From assembly GCF_014648495.1 (NCBI RefSeq), contig NZ_BMRF01000005.1, positions 186,001 through 250,000 of the forward strand: a stretch of 64,000 nt of DNA, written 5' to 3'. Shown here piece by piece: positions 1-7,593 of the stretch (positions are counted from its first letter, which is position 1; every line of letters starts with the position of its first letter). Both the position numbers and the translations under genes were made by a program. Below the pieces are notes generated by a model. That model did not search any database and had not been told where the DNA came from. It was given only the letters and a program-made list of their open reading frames with translations. The DNA comes from Actinomadura cremea. GTDB lineage: Bacteria; Actinomycetota; Actinomycetes; Streptosporangiales; Streptosporangiaceae.

Positions 1-697
1 CGATCGTGTGCCCGCCGATCCGCCGCTTCAGGTCCGCGGGGGCTCCGGCGGCGATGACCCGTCCGCCGTCGATCACGGTGATCGTGTCGGCGAGGGCGTC
101 GGCCTCCTCGAGGTACTGGGTGGTCAGCAGGACGGTGACGCCGTCGGCCGCCAGGTCCCGGATCAGCCGCCACAGCCCGTCCCGCCTCCCGGGGTCGAGG
201 CCGGCGGACGGTTCGTCGAGGAAGACGACCTCGGGGCGCCCGACGAGGCTCGCCGCCAGGTCGACGCGGCGGCGCATGCCGCCGGAGTACCCGGCGACGG
301 CCCGGTCCGCCGCCTCCTCGAGCCCGAACCGGTCCAGCAGTTCGCCCGCCCGCCGCTCGGCGCGGCGGCGGGGCAGGTCGAGGAGCCGCCCGATCATGAC
401 GAGGTTCGCCCGTCCGGTGAGCTCCTCGTCGACGCTGGTGTGCTGCCCCGACAGCGCGATCCGCTCCCGGACCCGCGCCGGGTCGCGCACCACGTCGAAC
501 CCGGCGACGGCCGCGCGTCCGGCGTCCGGGCGCAGGAGGGTCGCCAGGATGCGGATCACGGTCGTCTTGCCCGCGCCGTTGGGCCCGAGCAGGCCCAGCA
601 CGCGGCCGCGTCCGGCGGCCAGGGCGACGCCGTCGAGCGCCGTCGTCCCGCCGAACCGTTTGACCAGGCCCTCGGCCTCGAATCCGTACTCACTCAC
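1..697 (-). CDS. ABC transporter ATP-binding protein, DrrA-like (3' end outside window)
   Basis: ATPase of an ABC-2 type exporter, acting on the cytoplasmic side of the membrane. The reverse strand reads LLGPNGAG (Walker A, near 575-600), the signature YSGGMRRR (near 270-285) and VVFLDEPSAGLD (Walker B, near 200-225). YSGGMRRR is typical of the daunorubicin-resistance DrrA branch. I chose GTG at 697, which gives SEYGFEAEGLVKRFGG and has GGAG about 7 bases upstream; the nearby ATG at 701 runs straight into a stop. About 232 codons are visible and the C-terminus runs off the left edge, so the permease partner is not seen. It faces the TetR gene at 780 across an operator-like repeat, so drug- or metabolite-responsive export is a fair inference. 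The substrate is unknown. Confidence 0.9.
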   Translation of the reverse strand, partial: MSEYGFEAEGLVKRFGGTTALDGVALAAGRGRVLGLLGPNGAGKTTVIRILATLLRPDAGRAAVAGFDVVRDPARVRERIALSGQHTSVDEELTGRANLVMIGRLLDLPRRRAERRAGELLDRFGLEEAADRAVAGYSGGMRRRVDLAASLVGRPEVVFLDEPSAGLDPGRRDGLWRLIRDLAADGVTVLLTTQYLEEADALADTITVIDGGRVIAAGAPADLKRRIGGHTI

Positions 698-710
698 ACA
701 TGCTCCAAAC

Positions 711-735
711 ATTCAGATGTTGGTATCATCTGGAT
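711..735. promoter_or_regulatory. Candidate TetR operator between divergent genes
   Basis: Nine-base arms ATTCAGATG and CATCTGGAT form an inverted repeat with one mismatch, separated by 7 bases. The inner six bases (CAGATG/CATCTG) are a perfect match. It sits midway between the leftward ABC ATPase and the rightward TetR gene and overlaps the predicted -35 box of the TetR promoter. This is the usual position for autoregulation by a TetR repressor. Binding is inferred. Confidence 0.55.
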
Positions 736-749
736 GGTGAAAGTATCTT
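720..749 (+). promoter_or_regulatory. Putative promoter of the TetR gene
   Basis: TTGGTA (720-725) and TATCTT (744-749) are separated by 18 bases, a vegetative-type spacing. The TetR start at 780 has an AAAGGGG ribosome site just upstream. The promoter overlaps the candidate operator at 711-735. Confidence 0.45.
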
Positions 750-779
750 AGGTCCGTCGACGGAGCAAAGGGGTGGCGA

Positions 780-1880
780 GTGGTCAGGCTGACGCGGGTC
801 CAGCGGCAGGAGCGGACGCGGGCGGCCGTGCTGGTCGCGGCACGGGCGGAGTTCGCCGAGCGCGGCTACGCCGACGCGAAGATCGACCGGATCGCGGAGC
901 GGGCGGAGCTGACCCGGGGCGCGGTCTACTCGAACTTCCCGAGCAAACGCGCGCTGTACCTGGCGGTCCTCGTCGACTCGCTCGACGGCACCGGCACCGG
1001 AGCCGGTGCGGGCGCCGGTGCCGGGCCGGGCGAGGCGCCGCCGACCCGCGGGCTGGACGACGCGCTCGGCGCGTTCGCCCGCGTCTGGCTCGAACGCCTC
1101 CCGCTGCTCGGCGACTCGCCCGCGGGCGCCGAACTGCGGCTGCGGTCGACGGCCGGGCTGTTCGACGACGACCGCGGGCGCGGCGCGCTCGCGCAGGTCA
1201 CATGGCTGGAGGCGCTGCTGCTCGGGCTGGCGCTGGAGTCGCACGCGCCGGACGTCCGGCGGGTGCGGCTGGCCGAGCTGGTGCTCACGCTGCTGAACGG
1301 GTCCGGGCACCTGGCCGGGGCGGCGCCGGGGTTCGGCGACCCGTTCGACGTGGCGCGGGCCTGCCGCCACCTGGCCGGACTCGACCTCGCCGACTCCTTC
1401 GACCCGCCGCACCTGCCCTTCGCCGCCCCCGCGACGGCCGTCCGGGACGGCTGGGAGCCGCCCGGGGGGCTGACGGACGAGATCGGCGGCCGTCCGGCCG
1501 GGCTCGACGCCGACGGGGTGGTCGCGGTCCTCGGCACCGGACGGCTGCGGGCGGCGGAGGAGGCGGTCCGCGCCGCCCGGCCCGGCGACCGGGTCACCGT
1601 GGCCGTGGTGACCGCCGACCCGGCCGAGGTCGGACGGCTCGTGCGGCTGCGGATCGGCGACGTCACCGGCTGCCTGCGGCGCGCGTTCGCACCGGACGCG
1701 TGGCCGGACCTGCGCCTCGTCCTCGACGATCGCGGCGCCGTGGCGGCCGCCGCCGGCGTCGCCGAACCGGGCGACGACACCGAGGTCGCGGTGCGGGTCC
1801 GGGCGGGCGGGATCGTCGCGCGGGCGGACGGGCGGGGCGCGGCCCACGCCGTCGCGTCCGTGGACGGGTCGCGGGTGTGA
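780..1880 (+). CDS. TetR-family regulator with long C-terminal extension
   Basis: Transcriptional regulator. Residues about 5-60 form a standard TetR DNA-binding domain (helix-turn-helix around RIAERAELTRGAVYSNFPSK). The protein has 366 residues, against 190-220 for most of the family. Residues about 60-200 look like the usual helical ligand domain. The last ~135 residues are extra and have alternating beta/alpha character (VVAVLG..., VTVAVVTAD, LRLVLDDRGAVAAAAGV), faintly like a thioredoxin-type fold without cysteines; that fold guess is weak. Start: GTG with AAAGGGG about 7 bases upstream. Its stop overlaps the GTG of the next gene (GTGA), so it is co-translated with the winged-helix protein and the PPDK-like enzyme. 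It probably controls itself and the divergent ABC gene. Confidence 0.85.
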   Translation: MVRLTRVQRQERTRAAVLVAARAEFAERGYADAKIDRIAERAELTRGAVYSNFPSKRALYLAVLVDSLDGTGTGAGAGAGAGPGEAPPTRGLDDALGAFARVWLERLPLLGDSPAGAELRLRSTAGLFDDDRGRGALAQVTWLEALLLGLALESHAPDVRRVRLAELVLTLLNGSGHLAGAAPGFGDPFDVARACRHLAGLDLADSFDPPHLPFAAPATAVRDGWEPPGGLTDEIGGRPAGLDADGVVAVLGTGRLRAAEEAVRAARPGDRVTVAVVTADPAEVGRLVRLRIGDVTGCLRRAFAPDAWPDLRLVLDDRGAVAAAAGVAEPGDDTEVAVRVRAGGIVARADGRGAAHAVASVDGSRV

Positions 1881-2455
1881 CGATGCACGCGACCGGCACC
1901 GACCTGCTCGTCCTGCACACCCTGCGCTGCGTCGGGGTCGCCGGTGCCGCCCGGCTGGCCGAGGCGGCGGCACTGCCCGAACCCGACGTGGAGTCCGAGC
2001 TGATCGACCTCGCGGTGGCGGGGCTCGTCACGCGCCTGCCCGGCGAGTTCGGCGGTTGGAGCCTCACCGGCCCCGGCCGGGCGGCGGACGCCGCGCGGAT
2101 CCGCGACGAGCTCGACGCCGCGGGCGCCCGTCCCGTGGTGACCCGAGCGTACGGCGACTTCCTCGTGCTCAACCCGGAGCTGCTCGACCTCTTCACCGCG
2201 TGGCAGCTGCGGCCGGACGACCGCTCCCGCGTCCTGGCGGCGCTCGCGGACTTCCACCTGCGGGCCGACGCCGTCTGCGCCGAACTCGCGGGGGCGCTGC
2301 TCCGGTTCCGGCGGTACCGCGACCGGCTCGCCCGCGCCCTCGCCCGTGCCCGTGCCGGAGCGGTGGAGTACGTGACCGACGACCTCGCCTCGTACCACAC
2401 GGTGTGGTTCCAGCTCCACGAAGACCTGCTGGTCACGCTGGGCATCCCGCGATGA
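1877..2455 (+). CDS. Winged-helix protein next to PPDK-like enzyme
   Basis: A 192-residue protein of unknown role. The N-terminal ~65 residues read like a MarR/ArsR-type winged helix (DLLVLHTLRCVGVAGAARLA, then LIDLAVAGLVTRL and a WSLT wing). The rest is helical, with a strongly basic stretch near residue 155 and WFQLHEDLLVTLGIPR at the end. Both ends are locked into the operon: GTG at 1877 overlaps the TetR stop and its TGA overlaps the ATG of the PPDK-like gene. An in-frame ATG at 1883 is the alternative start. Strict coupling to the PPDK-like gene suggests the two proteins work together, as regulator, acceptor or sensor. No catalytic motif is visible. Confidence 0.75.
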   Translation: MTMHATGTDLLVLHTLRCVGVAGAARLAEAAALPEPDVESELIDLAVAGLVTRLPGEFGGWSLTGPGRAADAARIRDELDAAGARPVVTRAYGDFLVLNPELLDLFTAWQLRPDDRSRVLAALADFHLRADAVCAELAGALLRFRRYRDRLARALARARAGAVEYVTDDLASYHTVWFQLHEDLLVTLGIPR

Positions 2456-3882
2456 CGGCCCTCCCGGTCCGGTGGGTCCATCCGATCGCGGCGGACGTCG
2501 CGGAGCCCGCGGCCGTCCTCGGCGGCAAGGCCCGCGGCCTGATCGCGCTGCGACGGCTCGGGCTGCCGGTGCCGCCCGGATTCGTCGTCGGCACCGCGGC
2601 GTGCCGCGCGTTCCTGCGGGACGGACGGTTCCCCGACGGACTCGACGCCGAACTGGCGGCGGCCGTCGCCGGGCTGGAGGCCGCCACGGGGCGCCGCCTC
2701 GGCGGGCCCGACCGGCCGCTGGTGCTCGCCGTCCGCTCGGGCGGCGCGGTGTCGATGCCCGGGATGATGAGCACGGTCCTGAACCTGGGGCTCACCGCGC
2801 GGGCGGCGGAGGGGCTCGCGGCCGAGACGGGCGACGCGCGGTTCGCCCGCGACTCGCGCCGCCGGTTCCTGGCGAGCTTCGCCGCGACCGCGCGCGACGG
2901 GCCGGGCGAAGGGCCGGGCGAGGCGGTGCCGGACGACGCCCGGCGGCAGCTCGACCTCGCCGTCCGGGCGGTGTTCGCGTCGTGGAACACCCCGCGCGCC
3001 CGCACCTACCGCGCGATCCGCGGCATCCCGGACGGCGCCGGGACGGCCGTCACCGTGCAGGCGATGGTGTTCGGCAACCGCGACGGGCGCAGCGGGACGG
3101 GCGTCGCGTTCAGCCGCGACCCCGGCACCGGCGAGCCCGTCCCGTCCGGGGAGGTGCTGTTCGGCGGCCAGGGCGAGGACGTCGTGTCCGGGCGGACGAG
3201 CCCGTCGCGGCTGTCCGCGCTGGCCGACCGGGAACCGGCGGTGTGGACGGCCCTGGTGGACGCGCTGGACCTGCTCGAACGCCACTACCGCGACGCGTGC
3301 CACGTGGAGTTCACGTTCGAGTCGGGCGTGCCGTGGCTGCTGCAGGTCCGGCCCGGGGGCCTGACCGGGCACGCCGCCGTCCGCGTCGCGGTCGACCTGG
3401 CCGACGCGGGGGTGATCGACCGGCGTGCGGCGGTCCGGCGCGTCTCCCCGCACGACCTCCGGATCGCGCGCGCCCCGCGGCTCGACGCCACCGGAGCGGA
3501 CGTCCTCGCGCGGGGGATCGGCGCCTCCCCGGGCGTCGCGACCGGCCGCGTGGCGACCACCCCCGACCGCGCGGTCCGCATGGCGGCCGACGGCCCGGTC
3601 GTCCTGGTCCGTCCGTACACGTCCCCGCTCGACATGCACGGCCTGGCCGCCGCGGCGGGCGTCGTCACGGCCGTCGGCGGGACGACGAGCCACGCCGCGG
3701 TCGTCGCGCGCTCGCTGGGCCGGCCGGCCGTCGTCGGCGCCCCGGGCCTCGACGTCCCGGACGGCGCCCTCGTCACGATCGACGGGACGGGCGGCGAGGT
3801 CGTCGCCGGGCGCCCGCGCACCGTCGCGACGTCGAACCCGCACCTGGACCGCCTGCTCGCGTGGGCCGACGCGACCCGGTGA
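2452..3882 (+). CDS. PPDK-like two-domain phosphotransferase (no PEP barrel)
   Basis: Resembles the front half of pyruvate phosphate dikinase. Residues about 15-340 are the ATP-grasp nucleotide domain (GGKARGLIALRRLGLPVPPGF, RSGGAVSMPGMM, FSRDPGTGE, LLQVRPGG). Residues about 360-450 are the swivelling phosphohistidine domain with GGTTSHAAVVAR, whose His is the expected phospho-carrier. It stops at 476 residues, where full PPDK (about 870) continues into the PEP/pyruvate TIM barrel. Short PPDK homologues of similar size exist in mycobacteria (Rv1127c, 490 residues, recalled from memory). The missing barrel means the phosphoryl acceptor is unclear. The ATG overlaps the preceding stop (ATGA). 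Its end lies 6 bases from a convergent gene. Confidence 0.85.
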   Translation: MTALPVRWVHPIAADVAEPAAVLGGKARGLIALRRLGLPVPPGFVVGTAACRAFLRDGRFPDGLDAELAAAVAGLEAATGRRLGGPDRPLVLAVRSGGAVSMPGMMSTVLNLGLTARAAEGLAAETGDARFARDSRRRFLASFAATARDGPGEGPGEAVPDDARRQLDLAVRAVFASWNTPRARTYRAIRGIPDGAGTAVTVQAMVFGNRDGRSGTGVAFSRDPGTGEPVPSGEVLFGGQGEDVVSGRTSPSRLSALADREPAVWTALVDALDLLERHYRDACHVEFTFESGVPWLLQVRPGGLTGHAAVRVAVDLADAGVIDRRAAVRRVSPHDLRIARAPRLDATGADVLARGIGASPGVATGRVATTPDRAVRMAADGPVVLVRPYTSPLDMHGLAAAAGVVTAVGGTTSHAAVVARSLGRPAVVGAPGLDVPDGALVTIDGTGGEVVAGRPRTVATSNPHLDRLLAWADATR

Positions 3883-3888
3883 CGGCCG

Positions 3889-4509
3889 TCAGACGAGGCG
3901 GGCGCAGTGCCGGCAGGCCCGCGCGGACGACGCGACCTTCGCGTGGAACGCGAGCGTGAGGACGGCGATCAGCAGGGCGAGCGGCGGGTTCGCGGTCGGC
4001 GCCGACGCGACGGTGAGGGCGACCGCGCTGACGCCGAGGGCCGCACCGGCGGTCGTCCCGGCCCACGCGACCGTCACCGGGAGGCCGCGCGGGACGGGCA
4101 GGCGGCGGGCCCACGCGCCCGTGGCGGCGAGGCACCCGGCGCACAGCAGGGCGGCGACCGCGGCGACGCCGCCCACGAGGCGGGCGGCGTACGCGAGCAC
4201 GCCGGTGTCGGAGCCCGCCGTCCACCAGCACAGCAGCAGGACGGGCGCGCTGAGCGCGGCGGCGAGGGCGGTACGGCGGGCCTGGACGATCGTGAGTTCG
4301 TGCTGGAAGCTCGGTGCGACCTCGGCGACCGTGCCGAAGTCGCGGACGGCGCGGCGCTCGGCGTCGCCGGCCGGCAGGCCCGCGTCGGCGAGGGCGTCGC
4401 GCGCGTCGGTCAGGCCGTCGCGCACCTCGGTGAGCATCCGCGCCTTGGCGCGGGCGGGGCCGCGCAGGGCGCCGTCGAGGGCGGCGAGGTGCTCGTCGAC
4501 GGCGGTCAC
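3889..4509 (-). CDS. Membrane protein partner of PadR (HAAS-like N-terminus)
   Basis: A 206-residue protein. The first ~85 residues are soluble and helical with EHLAALDGALRGPARAKARMLTEVRDGL and an alternating charged pattern, like the HAAS/permease-prefix domain often found downstream of PadR regulators. After that come about four membrane segments (TALAAALSAPVLLLCWW; LVGGVAAVAALLCAGCLA; VTVAWAGTTAGAALGVSAVA; LALLIAVLTLAF). A C-x2-C pair sits near the C-terminus (ACRHCARLV). GTG at 4509 overlaps the PadR stop (GTGA), so PadR and this gene are translationally coupled. Likely the membrane output or partner of the PadR switch; the specific function is unknown. Confidence 0.75.
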   Translation of the reverse strand: MTAVDEHLAALDGALRGPARAKARMLTEVRDGLTDARDALADAGLPAGDAERRAVRDFGTVAEVAPSFQHELTIVQARRTALAAALSAPVLLLCWWTAGSDTGVLAYAARLVGGVAAVAALLCAGCLAATGAWARRLPVPRGLPVTVAWAGTTAGAALGVSAVALTVASAPTANPPLALLIAVLTLAFHAKVASSARACRHCARLV

Positions 4510-4835
4510 GTGGACGGTCCCGGTTCGAGGACGGAGCCGATCGCGGAGGTGAAGTCGCGCCAGGCCGCGCGCTCCCCCGCGAGGGTGCGGCGCCCGGCGT
4601 CGGTGAGTTCGTAGCAGCGGCGGCGCCGCGCGCCGACGGACTGCCAGCTCCCGGCCAGGAGCCCGACGCGCTCCAGCCGGTTGAGCGCCGGATAGACCGT
4701 GCCCGTGCGCAGTTCGAGGGCTCCCCCGCTGCGTTCCTGGACGGCCGTGATGATCGCGTACCCGTGCAGCGGGCCCGATTCGAGCACGGCCAGCAGCAGG
4801 GCGTCCAGGTGTCCCCGTACCGCGTCTCCCCTCAT
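4506..4835 (-). CDS. PadR-family transcriptional regulator
   Basis: A 109-residue winged-helix repressor of the short PadR-s2 type. Diagnostic pieces are LDALLLAVLESGPLHGYAII near the N-terminus, then LRTGTVYPALNRLERVGLL (recognition helix and wing) and RRRCYELTDAGRRTL. Such proteins bind imperfect palindromes upstream of their own gene and respond to small hydrophobic compounds or cell-envelope stress. The intergenic region to its right carries palindromes at 4838-4889 and a divergent membrane-protein gene at 4919, so it probably controls both directions. Confidence 0.9.
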   Translation of the reverse strand: MRGDAVRGHLDALLLAVLESGPLHGYAIITAVQERSGGALELRTGTVYPALNRLERVGLLAGSWQSVGARRRRCYELTDAGRRTLAGERAAWRDFTSAIGSVLEPGPST

Positions 4836-4837
4836 GC

Positions 4838-4889
4838 GTAGGCAGCCTACCCATAGGACGTGTAGGCATGCTATGCATTGGTAGCCAAT
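4838..4889. promoter_or_regulatory. Palindrome cluster between PadR and divergent gene
   Basis: GTAGGCAGCCTAC at 4838-4850 is a perfect 6+1+6 palindrome starting 3 bases outside the PadR start codon. GTAGGC recurs at 4862-4867. ATTGG-TAG-CCAAT at 4877-4889 is a second perfect inverted repeat (5+3+5), followed by a further ATTGG-like copy. These are good PadR operator candidates in a divergent promoter region of only 83 bases. Confidence 0.6.
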
Positions 4890-4918
4890 ACATTGGTGAC
4901 CTACAACGAGGAGACACG

Positions 4919-5338
4919 ATGACCGAGGTGCTGCTGACGCTGCACGTGCTCGCGGCGCTGCTGGCGATCGGGCCCGTGTCGGTGGCCGGGTCGCTGTTCC
5001 CGCGCTACGCCCGCGAGGGCAACGCGGGGGTCATGGCGGTCCTGCACCGGATCTGCCGGAGCTACGCGCTGGTCGGCGTCGCGGTCCCGCTGTTCGGCTT
5101 CGCCACGGGCGCGACGCTCGGCGTGCTGACGCAGGCGTGGCTGGTCGCGTCGATCATCCTGACGGCCGTCGCGGCGGCGCTGCTGGCGTTCGCCGTCCTG
5201 CCGGGCCAGGGGCGGGTGCTGAGCGGGGCGGCGCCCGGCGAGCGGGCGGCGGGCCGGCTCGCCATGCTGACCGGCGTCTTCAACCTGCTGTGGACGGTCG
5301 TCGCCGTCCTGATGATCGTCCGCCCCGGCGCGGGCTGA
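4919..5338 (+). CDS. Small four-helix membrane protein (DUF2269-like)
   Basis: A 139-residue integral membrane protein with four likely transmembrane helices: LLTLHVLAALLAIGPVSVAG, YALVGVAVPLFGFATGA, LVASIILTAVAAALLAFAVL and LTGVFNLLWTVVAVLMIV. The layout and the LHVLAALLAIGP start resemble DUF2269 proteins. ATG at 4919 has a clear AACGAGGAGA ribosome site. It is divergent from the PadR gene and probably under its control. An 18-base palindrome follows directly after its stop. No enzymatic motif is present; the role is unknown. Confidence 0.7.
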   Translation: MTEVLLTLHVLAALLAIGPVSVAGSLFPRYAREGNAGVMAVLHRICRSYALVGVAVPLFGFATGATLGVLTQAWLVASIILTAVAAALLAFAVLPGQGRVLSGAAPGERAAGRLAMLTGVFNLLWTVVAVLMIVRPGAG

Positions 5339-5339
5339 C

Positions 5340-5357
5340 GTCCACCGATCGGTGGAC
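5340..5357. promoter_or_regulatory. Perfect 18-bp palindrome before the MMPL gene
   Basis: GTCCACCGATCGGTGGAC is fully self-complementary. It begins one base after the stop of the small membrane-protein gene and lies 60 bases before the MMPL start. It could be an operator for the MMPL/two-component unit or a short hairpin (7-bp stem, GATC loop) ending the upstream transcript. No T-run follows, so I prefer operator. Confidence 0.5.
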
Positions 5358-5416
5358 GGGTGGTTCAGCCGGTCGAGGCTCATGCTGGCCGGGGCCCCGC
5401 CAGCAGGCTTGACGGC

Positions 5417-7588
5417 ATGACGAACCTTCCTGTGCGCATGGCCCGGTGGAGCGCCGGACATCCGTGGCGCGGCATCGCGGCGTGGTTCCTGTTCGTCGCG
5501 ATCTGCCTCGGCGCGGGCTTCGCGGTCGGCGGGAACGCGGCGACGACCGAGGACTACCGGATCGGCGAGGCCGGACGGGCGGAGGCGATGGCGGCCGAGG
5601 GCGGGCTCGCCCGCGAACCCGTCGAGCACGTGCTGGTCACCGCGCGGTCCGGCCCCCTCGACCGGACCGCGGCGGGGACGGCCGCGCGGGACGCGGCCGT
5701 CCGGATGGAGCGGCTGCCCGCGGTCGAGGGCGTGTCGGCACCGGTGTGGTCGAAGGACGGGACGGCCGTGCGGGTCGACGTCACGATGCACGGCGCCGAA
5801 CGCGACGGCGGGGAGCACCTCGACACCCTGCTGGCGCAGACGGCGGCGGTGCAGGAGGCGCACCCGGATTTGCGGATCGAGGAGACGGGCGGCCCGTCGG
5901 TCAGCGAGGGCGTCGACGACCTGCGCGGCGACGACCTCGCGCGGACCGAGCTGATCGCGCTGCCGATCACCCTGCTCACGCTGCTCGTGGTGTTCGGGTC
6001 GGTCGCGGTCGCGGTGGTGCCGGTGGTGCTGGCGCTGACCTCGATCGCGGCGGCGATCGGGCTGTCGATGCTCGCCTCGCACGCCTTCCCGGACGCGGGC
6101 GTCGGCGCGAGCGTCATCCTGCTGATCGGCATGGCGGTCGGCGTCGACTACACGCTGTTCTACCTGAAGCGGGAGCGGGAGGAGCGGGCGAAGTCGGACG
6201 GGCGGCTGGACGCGCGGGCGCTCGTCGAGCTGGCCGCGGCGACGTCCGGCCGGTCGGTGGTGATCTCGGGCCTCGCGGTCGCGGTGTCCAGCGCGACGCT
6301 GTACCTCGCCGACGACGTGATCTTCGCGTCGATCGCGACGGCCGCGATCGTGGTGACGCTCGTCGCGGTGGTCAGCTCCCTGACCGTCCTGCCCGCGGTG
6401 CTGGTGAAGCTCGGCGCGTGGGCGGACCGCCGGGCGGCGCGGAAGGGACGGGCGCGCAAGCCGCCGCGGCTCGGCGCCGGGCGGATCACGAACGCGCTGC
6501 TGCGTCCGGTGAGCCGGCGGCCCGGGCTGAGCCTCGTGGTCTCGGCAGGCGCGATGCTGGCGATGGCCGCGCCGCTGCTGAGCCTGAACCTGACCGACAT
6601 GGGCCGCGACAGCCACCCGCGCGAGGTCGCCGCGATGCGGGTGTTCGACCGGCTGAACGCGGCGTTCCCCGAGCTCAAGGCGATGCACCAGGTCGTCGTC
6701 CGGGCGGACGCCGGACGGGCGGGCGAGGTGCGCGCGGCGCTGGCGCAGGTCGCCGCACGGGCGGGCGACGACCCGCTGCTCGCCGGACCGGCGCGGCTGC
6801 GGACGTCCCCGGACGGGCGGATCACCCTCCTGCAGCTGCAGGTGCCGCACCACGTGAGCACCGACGAGGCGCTGCGGTCGCTGGAGCGGGTGCGGACCGA
6901 GTACGTGCCCGCGGCCGTCGGGGGGCTCCGGGCGGACGTCGCGGTGTCCGGAGACGTCGCCCGGTACGCCGACTACCCGGAGCACCAGAAGAGCAAGCTG
7001 CCGTGGATCATCGGGGCGCTGCTGCTGGTGACGTTCACGATGACCGTGTGGGCGTTCCGGTCGGTGGTGCTCGGGCTGATCGGCGTGGTGCTGAACCTGC
7101 TGTCGGCGGGCGCGTCGCTCGGCCTGCTCGTCCTCGTGTTCCAGGGCACCTGGGCCGAGGGCCTGCTGGACTTCACGTCGACGGGGTCGATCGAGTCCCG
7201 CGTCCCGCTCCTGCTGTTCGTCATCCTGTTCGGGCTGTCGATGGACTACCAGGTGTTCGTGATCAGCCGGATCCGGGAGGCCGCACTGCGCGGCGTCCCG
7301 ACCCGGCAGGCCGTGCTGGACGGCGTCGGCGGCTCGGCCAGCGTGGTGACGAGCGCGGCGCTCGTGATGGTGACGGTGTTCGCGAGCTTCGTCTCGCTGC
7401 ACATCATCGCGATGAAGCAGATGGGGTTCGCGCTGGCGGTGGCGGTGCTGCTCGACGCCGCGATCATCCGCGTCATGGTCCTGCCCGCGATGATGCTGCT
7501 GCTCGGCGACCGCTGCTGGTGGCCGTCCCGCCGGATCGGACGCGCACGGACGAACCGGGCGGAGTCGTCGCTCGAGACCGTAGGCTGA
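5417..7588 (+). CDS. MMPL/RND-family exporter
   Basis: A 723-residue membrane transporter of the MMPL branch of RND pumps, which move lipids or drugs outward using the proton gradient. It has the two-fold plan: a helix near residues 15-35, an extracytoplasmic loop (EDYRIGEAGRAEAMAAEGG onward) and a helix bundle with GMAVGVDYTLFYLKREREE. The second half follows, with FGLSMDYQVFVISRIREA. The paired GxxxDY motifs in the two halves are the family's proton-relay elements. I chose ATG at 5417 because MTNLPVRMARWSAGHPWR matches family N-termini; the ribosome site is weak. A histidine kinase follows after 5 bases and may sense the same stress. Confidence 0.9.
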   Translation: MTNLPVRMARWSAGHPWRGIAAWFLFVAICLGAGFAVGGNAATTEDYRIGEAGRAEAMAAEGGLAREPVEHVLVTARSGPLDRTAAGTAARDAAVRMERLPAVEGVSAPVWSKDGTAVRVDVTMHGAERDGGEHLDTLLAQTAAVQEAHPDLRIEETGGPSVSEGVDDLRGDDLARTELIALPITLLTLLVVFGSVAVAVVPVVLALTSIAAAIGLSMLASHAFPDAGVGASVILLIGMAVGVDYTLFYLKREREERAKSDGRLDARALVELAAATSGRSVVISGLAVAVSSATLYLADDVIFASIATAAIVVTLVAVVSSLTVLPAVLVKLGAWADRRAARKGRARKPPRLGAGRITNALLRPVSRRPGLSLVVSAGAMLAMAAPLLSLNLTDMGRDSHPREVAAMRVFDRLNAAFPELKAMHQVVVRADAGRAGEVRAALAQVAARAGDDPLLAGPARLRTSPDGRITLLQLQVPHHVSTDEALRSLERVRTEYVPAAVGGLRADVAVSGDVARYADYPEHQKSKLPWIIGALLLVTFTMTVWAFRSVVLGLIGVVLNLLSAGASLGLLVLVFQGTWAEGLLDFTSTGSIESRVPLLLFVILFGLSMDYQVFVISRIREAALRGVPTRQAVLDGVGGSASVVTSAALVMVTVFASFVSLHIIAMKQMGFALAVAVLLDAAIIRVMVLPAMMLLLGDRCWWPSRRIGRARTNRAESSLETVG
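7581..7586 (+). promoter_or_regulatory. Leaderless-type -10 box for the histidine kinase gene
   Basis: TAGGCT (TANNNT) lies inside the 3' end of the MMPL gene, 7 bases before the GTG start at 7594. This spacing would start the transcript at the start codon. No ribosome site is visible before that GTG, which supports leaderless expression alongside read-through from the MMPL gene. Confidence 0.5.
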
Positions 7589-7593
7589 CCACC

